Shown: positions 27,621 through 38,240 of the stretch, in pieces
Position numbering within the stretch: position 1 is the first letter of the stretch
Layout: each line of letters opens with the position of its first letter
Source of the DNA: Polynucleobacter sp. AP-Ainpum-60-G11
GTDB taxonomy: Bacteria > Pseudomonadota > Gammaproteobacteria > Burkholderiales > Burkholderiaceae
Assembly: GCF_018688375.1 (NCBI RefSeq)
Contig: NZ_CP061318.1
Span: 186,001-250,000, forward strand
Length of the DNA stretch: 64,000 nt
Direction of reading: 5' to 3'
Position numbers and translations under genes: made by a program
Notes under the pieces: model-generated
The model's input: only the letters and a program-made list of their open reading frames with translations
The model's database searches: none
Told to the model about the DNA's origin: nothing

Positions 27621-28145
27621 TTAGGCGTTTTTAGGTTTAAGCAATTCCAGAAATTGAGAGATCGCAAAATCACGCGCTTGTTCCCGTACGATTTGACGAT
27701 CACCATTGAAATGTTTAGTCAACGTGACGGTATTGATGACATCAATTCCAATGCTCTCTTTAATTGCCCAGCCAAAGCAGACCGTGCCAACTGGTTTTTC
27801 AGGTGAACCACCTGTTGGTCCAGCGATGCCGGTAATAGAGATTGCGGCGTTGACATTTGAGTTGCGGAGCGCCCCCTCAGCCATGGCTTTAGCAACTTGC
27901 TCGCTGACTGCTCCAAAAGATTCAAGTGCTTCTACTGGAACATCTAAGCATTCAGATTTTGCGGCATTGCTATAGGTGATGTAGCCTCGATCAAGCCAAT
28001 CACTGGAACCTGCCAAATCCGTCAGGGTTGCGCAGACAAGACCGCCAGTACAGGATTCAGCCAGAGCAATTTTCCAGCCTCGGTTTATTAAAGTCAGCGC
28101 AACAGCTCTCGATATTTCATGCTGAGGATCATTATTATTTTTCAT
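27621..28145 (-). CDS. pncC: Nicotinamide-nucleotide amidase (CinA C-terminal family)
   Basis: Deamidates NMN to NaMN in pyridine nucleotide recycling. The family motif AESCTGGLVCATLTD and the SITGIAGPTGGSPEKPVGTVCFG block are intact in a single-domain, 174-aa form. The frame is open to 28241, but that region is antisense-like overlap with pgpA and carries no family sequence; ATG at 28145 gives a 4-bp ATGA overlap with the pgpA stop. It is the last gene of the thiL-pgpA-pncC unit, a common betaproteobacterial order. Confidence 0.93.
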   Translation of the reverse strand: MKNNNDPQHEISRAVALTLINRGWKIALAESCTGGLVCATLTDLAGSSDWLDRGYITYSNAAKSECLDVPVEALESFGAVSEQVAKAMAEGALRNSNVNAAISITGIAGPTGGSPEKPVGTVCFGWAIKESIGIDVINTVTLTKHFNGDRQIVREQARDFAISQFLELLKPKNA

Positions 28146-28723
28146 GAGATGTAGCTCAATCCAATATGTAAAAGCGCAATAGTAAATAGCGTGAAAAATG
28201 CTGCAGCCAAATCGTCGGCAATGATTCCGAAGCCGCGCCACAGTATTAAGCCAACACTTGATGGAGAGGAGCTATCGCCACCTTCTAAATGTTTAAAGTG
28301 TCGATCAATCATTCCAATCGGACCCGGTTTCACGGCATCAAAAAATCGGAATAGTGCAAACGCCAAAATTTGTACCCATAAGTTTGCAGGCATGATGAAA
28401 ATCAATACGAGCCAGAAGGCAACAATCTCATCCCACACGATTCCGCCAAAATCTTTTTTGCCCAACTCTTCGCTGACTTGTCCGCAGATCCAGCAGCCCA
28501 GCAGTATTCCAATTCCGATGACCCATAACCATGCTTCGGTAGATAGAAAATACTCGCCCACCAGGAATGCGGCCCAAGCCCACAGTGTTCCTGCGGTGCC
28601 GGGGGCGAATGGCGCCAAACCACTACCCATACCGAATGCCAGGGCGCGACTAGGTTTACTAAATACCCACTTGAAACTAGGTGTAAGGATGGAGGAGTTT
28701 GTCGTATTAGCTTGGGTATTCAT
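28142..28723 (-). CDS. pgpA: Phosphatidylglycerophosphatase A
   Basis: Dephosphorylates phosphatidylglycerophosphate to phosphatidylglycerol in the inner membrane. A 193-aa protein with several hydrophobic helices and the PgpA blocks GSGLAPFAPGTAGTLWA, DFGGIVWDEIVAFW and FRFFDAVKPGPIGMID. It overlaps thiL upstream and pncC downstream by 4 bp each, so the three are translated from one message. Confidence 0.95.
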   Translation of the reverse strand: MNTQANTTNSSILTPSFKWVFSKPSRALAFGMGSGLAPFAPGTAGTLWAWAAFLVGEYFLSTEAWLWVIGIGILLGCWICGQVSEELGKKDFGGIVWDEIVAFWLVLIFIMPANLWVQILAFALFRFFDAVKPGPIGMIDRHFKHLEGGDSSSPSSVGLILWRGFGIIADDLAAAFFTLFTIALLHIGLSYIS

Positions 28724-29742
28724 GCGAAGTGATCAAAAGATTTCAGCAGTGAAGCTGCTTGCTGAGAATTTAATTCTTTTCCATCGTTATCAATGATGTG
28801 TATCTCAGGTGCTGAGTCTTGCATGGATTTGATGCTACCAATTTGAGTGAGTGGAAGATTGAGGTCTGCACTTATTTTGGTAATGACATCCCGTTTACCA
28901 CTTGGGGCGGTAAAGCACAGCTCGTAATCGTCTCCACCATTCGCAGCATATTGATTTTGAATTGCCAGAGTTTGTTTGCGCAATGTGGCAGATTTTGGAA
29001 TCTTATCTAAGAAGACTTCCGCATCTTTGTTTGACTGTTTGAGGATGTGCCTCAGATCGCCTAAAAGACCATCGGAGATATCTAGAGCGGAATTAGCAAC
29101 CTCTCTCAAGGCAAGACCTAAATTCAGCCTGGGGGTAGGTTGATGCATGTGTGCCTCAATGCTTGCTAAATCTTCTTTCGACAATTCAATTTCATGACGC
29201 AGTGCAGCAAGATTAAGTCTTGCGTCCCCAACGGTTCCTGAAACCCAAATGTCATCACCTTCCGATGCCCCCGATCTGCGAATGGCTTTGTCTTTCGGAA
29301 TACTGCCAAAGGCGGTGATGCAAATATTGAGTGGGCCAGCAGTGGTGTCACCACCGATCAGTGGGCAGTCATATTCATTTGCTATGGCAAATAAGCCTCT
29401 ACTAAAGGCCTCTAGCCAGCTTGGATTAGGATCTGGCAATGCGAGTGCCAGGGTAAAGCCCAAAGGCTTGGCGCCCATGGCTGCTAGGTCTGAGAGGTTG
29501 ACTGCTAGGGCTTTCCAGCCGAGCCACTCTGGATTGGCGTCTGGAAAAAAGTGCCTGCCAGAGACCAGCATGTCGCTGGTGATTGCAATTTCTTCAGTGG
29601 GGTCAATTTTGAGTAGGGCGCAGTCATCACCAATTCCTAGCTTCACCGAGCTTGTGTTCTTGGCAAGCATGAGTTCTGACTGCGTTTTGAAGAAACGCTG
29701 AATCAGGTCAAATTCACCAAGTGGGGATGTTTGAGATTGCAT
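28720..29742 (-). CDS. thiL: Thiamine-monophosphate kinase
   Basis: Final step of thiamine diphosphate synthesis. GEFDLIQRFF opens the protein; GIGDDCALL, ITSDMLVSGRHF (Mg/ATP-binding Asp), LSDLAAMGAKP, IGGDTT and DISDGL follow in the family order. The ATG at 29742 gives 340 aa; the frame continues upstream to 29862, but the added 40 residues do not fit and would overlap maeB. No TPP riboswitch was seen upstream. Confidence 0.95.
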   Translation of the reverse strand: MQSQTSPLGEFDLIQRFFKTQSELMLAKNTSSVKLGIGDDCALLKIDPTEEIAITSDMLVSGRHFFPDANPEWLGWKALAVNLSDLAAMGAKPLGFTLALALPDPNPSWLEAFSRGLFAIANEYDCPLIGGDTTAGPLNICITAFGSIPKDKAIRRSGASEGDDIWVSGTVGDARLNLAALRHEIELSKEDLASIEAHMHQPTPRLNLGLALREVANSALDISDGLLGDLRHILKQSNKDAEVFLDKIPKSATLRKQTLAIQNQYAANGGDDYELCFTAPSGKRDVITKISADLNLPLTQIGSIKSMQDSAPEIHIIDNDGKELNSQQAASLLKSFDHFA

Positions 29743-29814
29743 GCCCCATTTTATGGCCCTTGGGACTCTTTCATCCGAGAGGAATAGAATTAGAAACTTG
29801 AATACGTCCGATTG

Positions 29815-32154
29815 ATGAGTGAACTGATGAGTAAACCAAGCAATAGCAGCAAAGAACAGCAAATAGCGGATTTAAGAGCAGCCGCTCTCCACTATCACGA
29901 GTTTCCGACCCCAGGAAAAATAGAGATTGCCCCTACAAAGCAACTCACAAATCAGCGAGACTTAGCGCTTGCATATACACCTGGTGTAGCTGCCCCTTGC
30001 GAAGAGATTGTTAAGGATCCTGCAAATGCATTCAAGTACACAGCGCGTGGCAATTTAGTTGGCGTAATTACCAACGGCACCGCTGTTTTAGGCTTGGGAA
30101 ATATTGGGCCATTGGCAAGTAAGCCGGTGATGGAGGGTAAAGCGGTTCTCTTTAAGAAATTTGCTGGCATCGATGTATTCGATATTGAGGTCAATGAAAA
30201 CGACCCAGATAAATTGGTTGAGATCATTGCCGCGCTTGAGCCCACTTTTGGCGGTATCAATCTAGAAGATATTAAGGCGCCCGATTGTTTTGTAGTCGAG
30301 CGTAAGTTACAAGCGCGCATGAAGATTCCGGTCTTTCACGATGATCAACATGGAACTGCGATTGTGGTTGCTGCCGCAATTCTGAATGGCTTGAAAGTCG
30401 TTGGTAAAGATGTTGCTGACGTGAAGTTGGTCACATCTGGTGCTGGCGCTGCTGCATTGGCTTGTTTAGATCTATTAGTTGACCTTGGGATCCCGCGTAA
30501 AAATATTTGGGTTACCGACTTAGCTGGTGTGGCTTATAAAGGTCGTAAAGAGTTAATGGATCCTGAGAAGGAGCCGTTCTGTCAGGAGACAGAGTTACGC
30601 ACGTTGGATCAAGCAATTGAAGGTGCTGATATTTTCTTGGGTCTTTCTGCTGGCGGTGTGTTGAAGCAGGACATGGTTAAGAAGATGGCGCCCAAGCCAT
30701 TGGTCTTTGCTTTGGCAAATCCAACACCAGAAATTCTTCCTGAAGAAGTAAAGGAAGTTCGCCCTGATGCGGTAATGGCAACTGGCCGTACTGATTACCC
30801 AAATCAAGTGAACAACGTATTGTGCTTTCCATTCATCTTCCGCGGTGCATTAGATGTTGGTGCAACTACTATTACGCGTGGCATGGAAGTCGCGGCAGTC
30901 AAGGCTGTAGCGGAGTTGGCGCAAGCTGAACAGAGCGAAGTGGTGACCTCTGTGTACGGGATTGAGAACTTGTCTTTTGGTCCAGAATATTTGATTCCGA
31001 AGCCATTTGACCCACGTCTCATTACGGTCATTGCACCTGCGGTTGCTAAGGCTGCAATGGATGATGGTGTTGCTCAACGTCCGATTAAAGACTTTGACGC
31101 TTACCGTAATCAGTTGCAGCAATTTGTGTATCACTCTGGCACTTTGATGAAGCCACTATTTAGCATTGCTAAACGTGTGCCTGCTGCACAAAAACGTATT
31201 GTGTTTGCTGAAGGTGAAGATGAGCGTGTATTGCGTGCAGTACAAATCATTATCGATGAGCATTTAGCCACCCCGATTCTGATTGGTCGCCCCGCAGTAA
31301 TTGAGCACCGAATTGGCAAATTTGGATTGCGCATTAAGGCTGGTGATGATTTTGAAATCGTCAATCCAGAGAATGATCCTCGCTATCGGGATTTCTGGCA
31401 AACCTATTTAGGCTTGACTGAACGTAAGGGTGTCACCGAATCATTTGCAAAATTAGAAATGCGTCGTCGCAACAGCTTAATTGGTTCAGTGATGATTACT
31501 AAGGGCATGGCAGATGGCATGATTTGTGGAACTGTTGGCAACTTAGCAACCCATTTGAAATACATCGATGAGGTGGTGGGTCAAGAGCCGGGTGCCAATG
31601 TCTATGGCGCCATGTCTGGTTTGATATTGCCAGGTCGGCAAGTGTTCTTGGTAGATACCCATGTCAACATTGATCCAACTGCGGAGCAATTGGCTGAATT
31701 GACTTTGATGGCTGCAAGTGAAATGCGGAAATTAGGTTTAGCACCTAAGGTTGCGCTCTTGTCGCATTCTAATTTTGGTTCAAGCAGTGCACCATCCGCA
31801 ATCAAGATGCGTGACGTGTTGGCTTTGATTCAAAAAGCAGATCCTACCCTTGAGGTGGATGGTGAAATGCATGGCGATAGCGCTTTGGATGAAACTATTC
31901 GTGCAAGCGCCGTTACTTCATCACCTTTAAAAGGCGATGCCAATTTGTTGGTGCTGCCAAATATTGATGCCGCAAACATTTCTTACAACTTGCTAAAGAC
32001 AGCAGCTGGTAACGGTATTGCAATCGGACCATTACTCCTGGGCGCCGCTAAGCCAATTCATATTCTGACGCCATCAGCTACTGTGCGCCGCATCGTGAAT
32101 GTCACCACTTTGGCGGTAGTTGAGGCAGCAAGTAATGCTAGGGGTGTAGCTTAA
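29815..32154 (+). CDS. maeB: NADP-dependent malic enzyme with phosphotransacetylase-like domain
   Basis: Oxidative decarboxylation of malate to pyruvate. Residues 1-430 form the malic enzyme part ([42 protein letters not shown](P)-binding [14 protein letters not shown]). Residues from about 440 to the end form a phosphate acetyltransferase-like domain thought to be regulatory ([27 protein letters not shown]). Length 779 aa is typical for MaeB. The ATG at 29815 is chosen; a TTG lies three bases before and a second in-frame ATG at 29827. Neither has a clear ribosome site. Confidence 0.96.
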   Translation: MSELMSKPSNSSKEQQIADLRAAALHYHEFPTPGKIEIAPTKQLTNQRDLALAYTPGVAAPCEEIVKDPANAFKYTARGNLVGVITNGTAVLGLGNIGPLASKPVMEGKAVLFKKFAGIDVFDIEVNENDPDKLVEIIAALEPTFGGINLEDIKAPDCFVVERKLQARMKIPVFHDDQHGTAIVVAAAILNGLKVVGKDVADVKLVTSGAGAAALACLDLLVDLGIPRKNIWVTDLAGVAYKGRKELMDPEKEPFCQETELRTLDQAIEGADIFLGLSAGGVLKQDMVKKMAPKPLVFALANPTPEILPEEVKEVRPDAVMATGRTDYPNQVNNVLCFPFIFRGALDVGATTITRGMEVAAVKAVAELAQAEQSEVVTSVYGIENLSFGPEYLIPKPFDPRLITVIAPAVAKAAMDDGVAQRPIKDFDAYRNQLQQFVYHSGTLMKPLFSIAKRVPAAQKRIVFAEGEDERVLRAVQIIIDEHLATPILIGRPAVIEHRIGKFGLRIKAGDDFEIVNPENDPRYRDFWQTYLGLTERKGVTESFAKLEMRRRNSLIGSVMITKGMADGMICGTVGNLATHLKYIDEVVGQEPGANVYGAMSGLILPGRQVFLVDTHVNIDPTAEQLAELTLMAASEMRKLGLAPKVALLSHSNFGSSSAPSAIKMRDVLALIQKADPTLEVDGEMHGDSALDETIRASAVTSSPLKGDANLLVLPNIDAANISYNLLKTAAGNGIAIGPLLLGAAKPIHILTPSATVRRIVNVTTLAVVEAASNARGVA

Positions 32155-32173
32155 GGCTTCATAGCAGACTTTT

Positions 32174-32235
32174 ATTTATGTTAGTTAGTAATAACTAACA
32201 TAAATAATTATTATATAAATCAATGGTTTATATAA
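32174..32235. promoter_or_regulatory. Two adjacent AT-rich palindromes upstream of the barstar gene
   Basis: ATTTATGTTAGTTA (32174-32187) pairs perfectly over 14 bp with 32192-32205 (loop GTAA). Directly after, TTATATAAA (32211-32219) pairs over 9 bp with TTTATATAA (32227-32235). The first is 20 nt past the maeB stop and could end that transcript, but has no U-tract; the pair could also be operators for the next gene. The whole 138-bp gap is very AT-rich. Confidence 0.55.
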
Positions 32236-32292
32236 AATGCACTGTAATTGGGCTTGATTTGATGGCGTGTTAGGGGTAACCTAGCACCCATC

Positions 32293-32913
32293 ATGAATAA
32301 TCGCTCTGAAAACGGCACTACAGTAGGGTTCGACGAACACAGTCGAGCTGAAAGTTGGGATAGCAACGATCGACTTGAAACCGAGTCATCCGCTGCCAAC
32401 ATCTACGCCGAGGGTGGTTTATCTCGTTTACAAACCTATGCAGCAAATCAAGTTTCGGGGAAAAAAGTGACAGCTTCTTGGCGTGCCGCTTTGGCCGTTC
32501 GCGATGCCGGACCGCCGGCAATGTTGCGCAGTGTGCGCCCTAATATCGTGCAATCCATTCGTGCTTTCCGCACTCCTGACCTCCAGGAAGCAGCTACAGA
32601 GCTTGGTCAACATTTCATTTACGCTAATTGTGCAAATGCCATGACTAAAGGCGAAGTATTGGAAGCGATTGCGATTGCATACACATTTACTAAGCAACAA
32701 GCGAAGAATTTTGATCCTTTGCTCGATGCCTTGACGACTACTGTTGATAAGTCTGGCCCGCAACCCGGTTTCGTAGTGGTGCTCGAAGGTTTGCCTTGTA
32801 CTCAGAAGTTTGACAAAGAAGCTCGCGAGACCCTGTTAGATGTGTTCCGTGATGCTGTGGACTTCTGGTCTGAGCGTCGCACACCATATCGCGTGTTCTA
32901 TTCTTTTGCTTAA
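32293..32913 (+). CDS. Barstar-family protein, orphan
   Basis: A 206-aa protein. The C-terminal half (about residues 95-200) looks like the barstar (barnase inhibitor) fold, with FIYANCANAMTKGEVLEAI, a QAKNFDPLLDAL acidic helix, FVVVLEGLP and a VFRDAVDFW helix. The N-terminal 90 residues are charged then Arg/Ala-rich and unassigned. No secreted ribonuclease gene is nearby, so an antitoxin role is not supported here; in Burkholderiales this gene recurs between maeB and rsmE, suggesting another role. Start is the ATG at 32293; the upstream palindromes may regulate it. Confidence 0.75.
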   Translation: MNNRSENGTTVGFDEHSRAESWDSNDRLETESSAANIYAEGGLSRLQTYAANQVSGKKVTASWRAALAVRDAGPPAMLRSVRPNIVQSIRAFRTPDLQEAATELGQHFIYANCANAMTKGEVLEAIAIAYTFTKQQAKNFDPLLDALTTTVDKSGPQPGFVVVLEGLPCTQKFDKEARETLLDVFRDAVDFWSERRTPYRVFYSFA

Positions 32914-32957
32914 TTTCTGCCCATTTACTAGCTAAGTAGTAAATAAGAGCCCAGCAT

Positions 32958-32983
32958 AAATCGCCTCTATTTGAGGCGATTTT
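32958..32983. terminator. Terminator between barstar gene and rsmE
   Basis: AAATCGCCTC (32958-32967) and GAGGCGATTT (32973-32982) form a perfect 10-bp stem with a 5-nt loop. It overlaps the rsmE stop (CTA complement at 32967-32969), so it serves convergent genes. T-run after is TTTT. Confidence 0.75.
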
Positions 32984-33728
32984 GCATTTCTGAATCCCAA
33001 ATGCTATGAACGGCTGTGATTGCCACAATTCCAGCAGTCTCAGTTCGCAATACCCGGTCACCTAGAGAAACAATCTGATATCCAGAGGCTTGAGCTTGAG
33101 CCTCTTCTTCTGGAGAATGCCCACCTTCAGGCCCAATCATCAAAATCACATCCTGCGGCGGACTTTCAATGAGTACCGAATACAAGCTTTTGTCAGTATC
33201 TGGGCTTAAAAGTAGCTTAAGTTTGGCTTTTTGTGGCTTTTGTAGATAACTTTCAAAACTTTGAATGGGCTCTACTGAAGCTAAAACTGTGCGATCACAT
33301 TGTTCGCATGCCGCCTGAACAATGCCCTCCCAGTGGAGGAGGCGTTTTTGCGCCCGCTCGGCATCGCTAGAGCGCGTCAATTTAATCACTGAGCGCTCGC
33401 ACTGGAGGGGTGCAATCACTTGAGCGCCGGTCTCTATGGCCTTCTCAACAACCCAATCCATCTTGTCGCCACCAGCCAGACCTTGTACCAAAGTAATGGC
33501 GTAGGGGCTCTCTCGATGGGTATCTTGGCGAATATCACTCAACTCTGCTTCCCCAGATTTATTGCTCAAGGAAAGTAGCTTAGCCTTGGCAATCTGGCCT
33601 TTTCCATCAAAGATGGGGAAGAATTCACCGACTTGGATACGGCGGACGCGCAGGTGATGTGCGAGCTCAGGGGTGAGGGTATTTGGCTTTTGGGTTTCCC
33701 ATGGGCCGGGAAGATAAAATTGAGGCAT
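32967..33728 (-). CDS. rsmE: 16S rRNA (uracil-1498-N3)-methyltransferase
   Basis: SPOUT-fold methyltransferase modifying U1498 of 16S rRNA. The knot signature MIGPEGGHSPEEEAQA and SLGDRVLRTETAGIVA is complete; HHLRVRRIQVGEFFPIFDGKG is the N-terminal PUA-like domain. Length 253 aa is typical. The gene is divergent from tkt, with a 43-nt gap between starts. Confidence 0.94.
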   Translation of the reverse strand: MPQFYLPGPWETQKPNTLTPELAHHLRVRRIQVGEFFPIFDGKGQIAKAKLLSLSNKSGEAELSDIRQDTHRESPYAITLVQGLAGGDKMDWVVEKAIETGAQVIAPLQCERSVIKLTRSSDAERAQKRLLHWEGIVQAACEQCDRTVLASVEPIQSFESYLQKPQKAKLKLLLSPDTDKSLYSVLIESPPQDVILMIGPEGGHSPEEEAQAQASGYQIVSLGDRVLRTETAGIVAITAVHSIWDSEMQNRLK

Positions 33729-33771
33729 TACTGAAATATAGCTAATTAATTTCCTAGAGACCCAATTTACG

Positions 33772-35766
33772 ATGTCAAACCTTCAAATTCGTATGGCTAA
33801 TGCCATTCGTGCTTTATCCATGGATGCAGTCCAACAAGCCAATTCCGGTCACCCTGGAATGCCAATGGGTATGGCTGATATTGCAGTTGGTCTTTGGAAT
33901 GAGCATTTGCAACATAACCCAACAGATCCACATTGGATGAATCGTGATCGTTTTGTTTTATCAAATGGTCACGGCTCGATGTTGTTGTATTCCTTATTGC
34001 ATCTGACTGGCTACGACTTACCAATGAGCGAGTTGAAAAACTTCCGTCAGTTACATAGCAAAACCGCGGGACATCCTGAATATGGAATTACTCCTGGAGT
34101 AGAAACAACAACCGGCCCATTGGGTCAGGGAATTTCAAACGCAGTGGGTATGGCGGTTGCTGAAAAATTATTAGCGCAAGAATTTAATCGCCCAGGTCAC
34201 GATATTGTTGATCACTACACCTATGTATTTTTAGGTGATGGTTGTTTGATGGAAGGTATTAGTCATGAAGTGTGTTCATTGGCTGGCACACTCAAACTCA
34301 ATAAATTGATTGCACTATGGGATGACAACGGCATCTCCATTGATGGCAAAGTAGTTTCTTGGTTTAACGAAGATACGCCAAAGCGTTTTGAGGCATATGG
34401 TTGGAATGTGATTCGTGATGTTGATGGCCATGATGCAGAGGCCGTGTCTGGCGCAATCGCTAAAGCGAAGAAGAGTGACAAGCCAACATTGATTTGTTGC
34501 AAGACGGCGATTGGTCAAGGCTCGCCTAATATGGCTGGTAGCGACAAGGTGCATGGTTCCCCGTTGGGCGCAACTGAAATTGCTGCAACTCGTGTTGCAC
34601 TGAACTGGCCATATGCCCCGTTCGAAATTCCAAATGATATTTATGAAGCCTGGGATTTTAAGAAACGTGGTCAAGCTGCTGAGCATGAATGGAATAAAGA
34701 ATTCCAAGCGTACAAAAATAAATACCCAGAACTGGCTTCTGAATTACAGCGTCGCATGCAAGGCGACTTATCTAAAGATTTCTCTAAAACTTTAGATGCT
34801 TATTTAAAAACTTGCGAAACCAAAGCAGAAACTATTGCTACTCGCAAGGCAAGTCAAAATGCCATCGAAGCGTTGGCACCAGCCTTACCAGAATTTATGG
34901 GCGGCTCTGCTGACTTAACAGGCTCCAACTTAACGAACTGGTCTTCATGTAAGGCTGTACGTGGTGACCAGTGGGGCAATCACATTAATTACGGTGTGCG
35001 CGAATTTGGTATGAGCGCCATCATGAACGGTATCGCTTTGCATGGTGGCTATATTCCATTTGGCGGAACATTCTTAACTTTCTCTGATTACAGCCGCAAC
35101 GCATTGCGCATGGCTGCATTGATGAAGTTACGTAGCATCTTTGTCTTTACGCATGACTCGATTGGCTTGGGTGAAGATGGTCCAACTCACCAGTCTGTTG
35201 AGCATGTAGCGAGCTTGCGCCTCATTCCGAATTTGATGGTTTGGCGTCCATGCGACACCACTGAGAGTGCGATTGCATGGGGTTCCGCGATTGAGCGCAA
35301 GCATGGACCAAGCGCGCTCATCTTTAGTCGTCAAAACTGTCCATTTGTATCGCGCAATAACCAGCAAGTAAAAGATATTGCCCGTGGTGGATATGTTTTG
35401 CGTGATCCTAAGAAATCCAAAATCGATGCAGTGATTATTGCCACGGGATCTGAGATTGCTTTGGCGCTCCAAACTGCAGAGCGATTAGAGGGTGAGGGTT
35501 TTGGAATTCGCGTGGTTTCAATTCCATCAACTACCGTGTTCGATCAACAAGATGCTGCTTACAAATCAAAAGTATTGCCGGCTGACGTTCCGCGCATTGC
35601 TGTTGAAGCAGGTGTGACTGATTTCTGGTGGAAGTATGGTTGTGCAGCTGTGCATGGCGTTGATACCTTTGGTGAGTCAGCTCCAGCACCTGTACTCTAT
35701 GAATACTTTGGCTTAACGGTCGATCAGATTGCTAAAACAGTGAAGCAATGTATTGCAAAGAAATAG
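33772..35766 (+). CDS. tkt: Transketolase
   Basis: Thiamine-diphosphate enzyme moving two-carbon units in the pentose phosphate pathway. The TPP motif [12 protein letters not shown]...[14 protein letters not shown] is complete, with N-terminal [13 protein letters not shown], middle [19 protein letters not shown] and [16 protein letters not shown], and a C-terminal domain. Length 664 aa is standard. gap follows after 55 nt. Confidence 0.97.
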   Translation: MSNLQIRMANAIRALSMDAVQQANSGHPGMPMGMADIAVGLWNEHLQHNPTDPHWMNRDRFVLSNGHGSMLLYSLLHLTGYDLPMSELKNFRQLHSKTAGHPEYGITPGVETTTGPLGQGISNAVGMAVAEKLLAQEFNRPGHDIVDHYTYVFLGDGCLMEGISHEVCSLAGTLKLNKLIALWDDNGISIDGKVVSWFNEDTPKRFEAYGWNVIRDVDGHDAEAVSGAIAKAKKSDKPTLICCKTAIGQGSPNMAGSDKVHGSPLGATEIAATRVALNWPYAPFEIPNDIYEAWDFKKRGQAAEHEWNKEFQAYKNKYPELASELQRRMQGDLSKDFSKTLDAYLKTCETKAETIATRKASQNAIEALAPALPEFMGGSADLTGSNLTNWSSCKAVRGDQWGNHINYGVREFGMSAIMNGIALHGGYIPFGGTFLTFSDYSRNALRMAALMKLRSIFVFTHDSIGLGEDGPTHQSVEHVASLRLIPNLMVWRPCDTTESAIAWGSAIERKHGPSALIFSRQNCPFVSRNNQQVKDIARGGYVLRDPKKSKIDAVIIATGSEIALALQTAERLEGEGFGIRVVSIPSTTVFDQQDAAYKSKVLPADVPRIAVEAGVTDFWWKYGCAAVHGVDTFGESAPAPVLYEYFGLTVDQIAKTVKQCIAKK

Positions 35767-35821
35767 ACACATAAGAAACAAAGTATTTATCTAAGAATTC
35801 AAAATTAGTAAGGGGAATGGA

Positions 35822-36850
35822 ATGACAATTCGTGTCGCAATTAACGGTTATGGTCGTATTGGTCGCATGGTCTTACGTGCTTTGTATGAAGATCAAGACA
35901 ATGGTAAGCCAAGACGTGATATCAAAATCGTTGCAATTAATGCCATGGGCGATATCGACATCAATGCACACCTGACCCAATATGATTCTGCGCATGGCCG
36001 TTTTCCTGCTGAAGTAAAAGTGGATGGCGATTGCATGGTAGTCAATGGTGATCGCATCAAAATGTTCTCTACCCGCAATCCTTTAGAAACTCCATGGGGT
36101 GAGTTGGGTGTGGACTTAGTACTTGAATGCTCTGGCAAATTCACCTCAAAAGAAAAAGCCATGGTGCATATTGCTCAGGGCGCGAAAAAGGTATTGATCT
36201 CCGCTCCCGGTGAAAAAGATGTGGATGCCACAATCGTTTACGGTGTAAATCAGCAAGTTCTTAAACCAGGCGACGTCGTGGTTTCTAACGCAAGCTGCAC
36301 AACCAACTGCTTAGCTCCGCTAGTTAAACCATTGCTAGAAAAGATCGGTATCGAGTCTGGCTTAATGACTACGATCCATGCCTTTACTAATGATCAGGTT
36401 CTGACTGACGTGTATCACAAGGATATGCGCCGTGCACGTTCTGCTGTAACCAGCATGATTCCAACAAAGACAGGCGCTGCAAAAGCGGTTGGCTTGGTAT
36501 TGCCAGCCTTAGCAGGGCGCTTCGATGGTTTTGCAATGCGCGTACCCGTCATTAACGTTTCTGTTGTGGATTTGACCTTTGCTGCCAGCCGCACTACTAG
36601 CGTAGACGAAGTCAATTCCATCCTCAAAACAGCAAGTGAGGGCGAATTGAAGGGTATTTTGGGTTTCAATACCTTGCCTTTGGTTTCCATCGACTTTAAT
36701 CATGATCCACGCCCAAGTATTTATGACGCCTCTCAGACTCGCGTATCAGCAGATGGCAAGCTGGTCAAAGTCTTGGCTTGGTATGACAACGAGTGGGGCT
36801 ATTCAGTCCAAATGCTCAATGCTGCGGAAGCATTGATGGCTGTAAAGTAA
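35822..36850 (+). CDS. gap: Glyceraldehyde-3-phosphate dehydrogenase, type I
   Basis: Glycolysis/gluconeogenesis enzyme. N-terminal [15 protein letters not shown] binds NAD(P); the active-site Cys is C159 in [21 protein letters not shown] ends the fold. Length 342 aa is slightly long because of an insertion near residues 20-30 ([10 protein letters not shown]), as in Burkholderiales. AGGGGAAT is just before the ATG. It shares a bidirectional terminator with fur. Confidence 0.97.
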   Translation: MTIRVAINGYGRIGRMVLRALYEDQDNGKPRRDIKIVAINAMGDIDINAHLTQYDSAHGRFPAEVKVDGDCMVVNGDRIKMFSTRNPLETPWGELGVDLVLECSGKFTSKEKAMVHIAQGAKKVLISAPGEKDVDATIVYGVNQQVLKPGDVVVSNASCTTNCLAPLVKPLLEKIGIESGLMTTIHAFTNDQVLTDVYHKDMRRARSAVTSMIPTKTGAAKAVGLVLPALAGRFDGFAMRVPVINVSVVDLTFAASRTTSVDEVNSILKTASEGELKGILGFNTLPLVSIDFNHDPRPSIYDASQTRVSADGKLVKVLAWYDNEWGYSVQMLNAAEALMAVK

Positions 36851-36906
36851 GTAATTAATCAGGCTTTACGGCTAAAAGAGCTTAAAATCTTATTTTTTAT
36901 GTAAAA

Positions 36907-36926
36907 AAGACCTCAATTGAGGTCTT
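36907..36926. terminator. Bidirectional terminator between gap and fur
   Basis: AAGACCTCAATTGAGGTCTT is a perfect 20-bp palindrome with A-runs on the left and a T-run on the right, so it can end both the gap and fur transcripts. Confidence 0.82.
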
Positions 36927-36954
36927 ATTCATTATCTTTACTTATCTTCCTTAA

Positions 36955-37413
36955 TTAGGATTTTGGCTTATTGCGACAATTCTTCTTTTGGCAGTGGCCA
37001 TACATCGCTAAAGAGTGCTCCTGAAGCTTAAAACCCAGGTTTTTGGCAATATCGCGCTGTCTTTTCTCAATTGCTTCGTCAACAAACTCTTCAACATGAC
37101 CGCAATCTAGGCAAACCAAATGATCATGGTGTTGACCCTCATTGAGCTCATAAATAGCTCTTCCATCACCTTTACTTGACTCAAAATGACTGCGGAGCAA
37201 GAGCCCTGCTTGTTCAAACTGGGTGAGTACCCGATATACCGTGGCTAAACCAATTTCTTTGTCATCCTTAGCTAAGGCCATAAAGATGTCTTCGGCGCTA
37301 AAGTGGGTACCACTATTTTGATGAAAAAAGTCCAAGATTTTCATGCGTGGACCAGTCGCCTTGAGGCCAATGTCGCGTAAATCTGCTGGAGTCGGATTTT
37401 GGTTCATATTCAT
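36955..37413 (-). CDS. fur: Ferric uptake regulator Fur
   Basis: Iron-dependent repressor. The 152-aa protein has the winged helix (GLKATGPRMKIL..ATVYRVLTQFEQAGLL), the metal/dimer region HHDHLVCLDCGHVEEF and a C-terminal CQKKNC site. The frame is open to 37458, but this would include residues overlapping the divergent bamE start; ATG at 37413 (or 37407) fits the family better. No convincing Fur box was found in the 43-bp gap to bamE. The divergent fur-bamE order is classical in betaproteobacteria. Confidence 0.94.
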   Translation of the reverse strand: MNMNQNPTPADLRDIGLKATGPRMKILDFFHQNSGTHFSAEDIFMALAKDDKEIGLATVYRVLTQFEQAGLLLRSHFESSKGDGRAIYELNEGQHHDHLVCLDCGHVEEFVDEAIEKRQRDIAKNLGFKLQEHSLAMYGHCQKKNCRNKPKS

Positions 37414-37456
37414 GGGTTTGGGAGCTAAAATCAATGTCTTAATGATACGGCCTGCC

Positions 37457-38176
37457 ATGCAAAATTGCCCTCAACTGTTTACCCGTCTACTGAACTCCAT
37501 TTTTGGGGCTCTTGACCTTGCTCGATCAGGGCTGGTTATTGTTGCTGTGAGTTCAGTAATGATCGCTACAGGCTGCACCAGCGCCGTTGATGACACGCAA
37601 CGCGCCTGGATGAATAAAGTCTTTAGACCTTATGTTCCCGATGTGGTGCAAGGCAACTTTATTTCTAGCGAGCAATACGCCAAGCTCTCAGTGGGCCAAA
37701 GTCGCGAACAAGTCCGTCAAATTTTGGGAACACCTTTACTGGCTAGTTATTTCCATGCCAATCGCTGGGACTACGTTTTTGAATTCAAACGCGCTGGCCA
37801 GCAAATGAGTAAAGAGCGTCGTGTCACCGTATTTTTCGAAGGCGATAAATTAGTGAAGTTCCAGGGTGACGCCTTACCAACGGAAGTGGAGTTAGTTGCC
37901 GAGATTGATGGCTATGCAAAAACTAAGCGTTCATTCTGGGACGTCATGACTGGCTCGAATAAGCCCCCAGTAACTCCGCCTTTGCAACAGCCAGAGATAC
38001 TGGTGCCTAGCCCAACCAATAATTTGCCGGCTGGAACGCCTGTGCCTGCGGCCCCTGCTAGCAGTTCTTTTTGGGACTTTTTTAGCTTTTCAAAAAAATC
38101 ACCAGATGCCCAGCCTGATCCTCAACCCTTAGGTCCAGGCGCCCTCAATATTCCGCAGGCTACTGAAGCGAAGTAA
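37457..38176 (+). CDS. bamE: Outer membrane assembly lipoprotein BamE
   Basis: Part of the BAM complex that inserts outer-membrane proteins. A lipobox (VMIATGC, C40) ends a long signal region. The BamE fold follows with VQGNFISSEQYAKLSVGQSREQVRQILGTPL split in motifs, NRWDYVFEFKRAG, and VFFEGDKLVKFQGDALP. A Pro-rich, low-complexity tail of about 60 residues extends it beyond the usual size (239 aa against about 115). ATG at 37457 is chosen (another at 37442); further upstream the frame lies inside the fur coding region. dapB follows after 64 nt. Confidence 0.9.
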   Translation: MQNCPQLFTRLLNSIFGALDLARSGLVIVAVSSVMIATGCTSAVDDTQRAWMNKVFRPYVPDVVQGNFISSEQYAKLSVGQSREQVRQILGTPLLASYFHANRWDYVFEFKRAGQQMSKERRVTVFFEGDKLVKFQGDALPTEVELVAEIDGYAKTKRSFWDVMTGSNKPPVTPPLQQPEILVPSPTNNLPAGTPVPAAPASSSFWDFFSFSKKSPDAQPDPQPLGPGALNIPQATEAK

Positions 38177-38240
38177 AGATAAAGTTGTGTTGATGTCGAG
38201 TGGTTTTTTCGACAACCTTGAATAAGAAACGAAGATATAA

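Noticed and set aside
28191..28796. Long open frame of 201 codons on the plus strand
   Set aside because: It is antisense to pgpA and to the end of thiL, which have clear family motifs.
28142..29814. TPP riboswitch for thiL
   Set aside because: The 72-nt gap before thiL lacks the conserved TPP core motifs and is too short.
32293..32913. Barnase-barstar toxin-antitoxin pair
   Set aside because: No ribonuclease gene is adjacent on either strand; neighbours are maeB and rsmE.
37414..37456. Fur box in the fur-bamE gap
   Set aside because: No stretch resembling the 19-bp consensus was found in the 43 bp.
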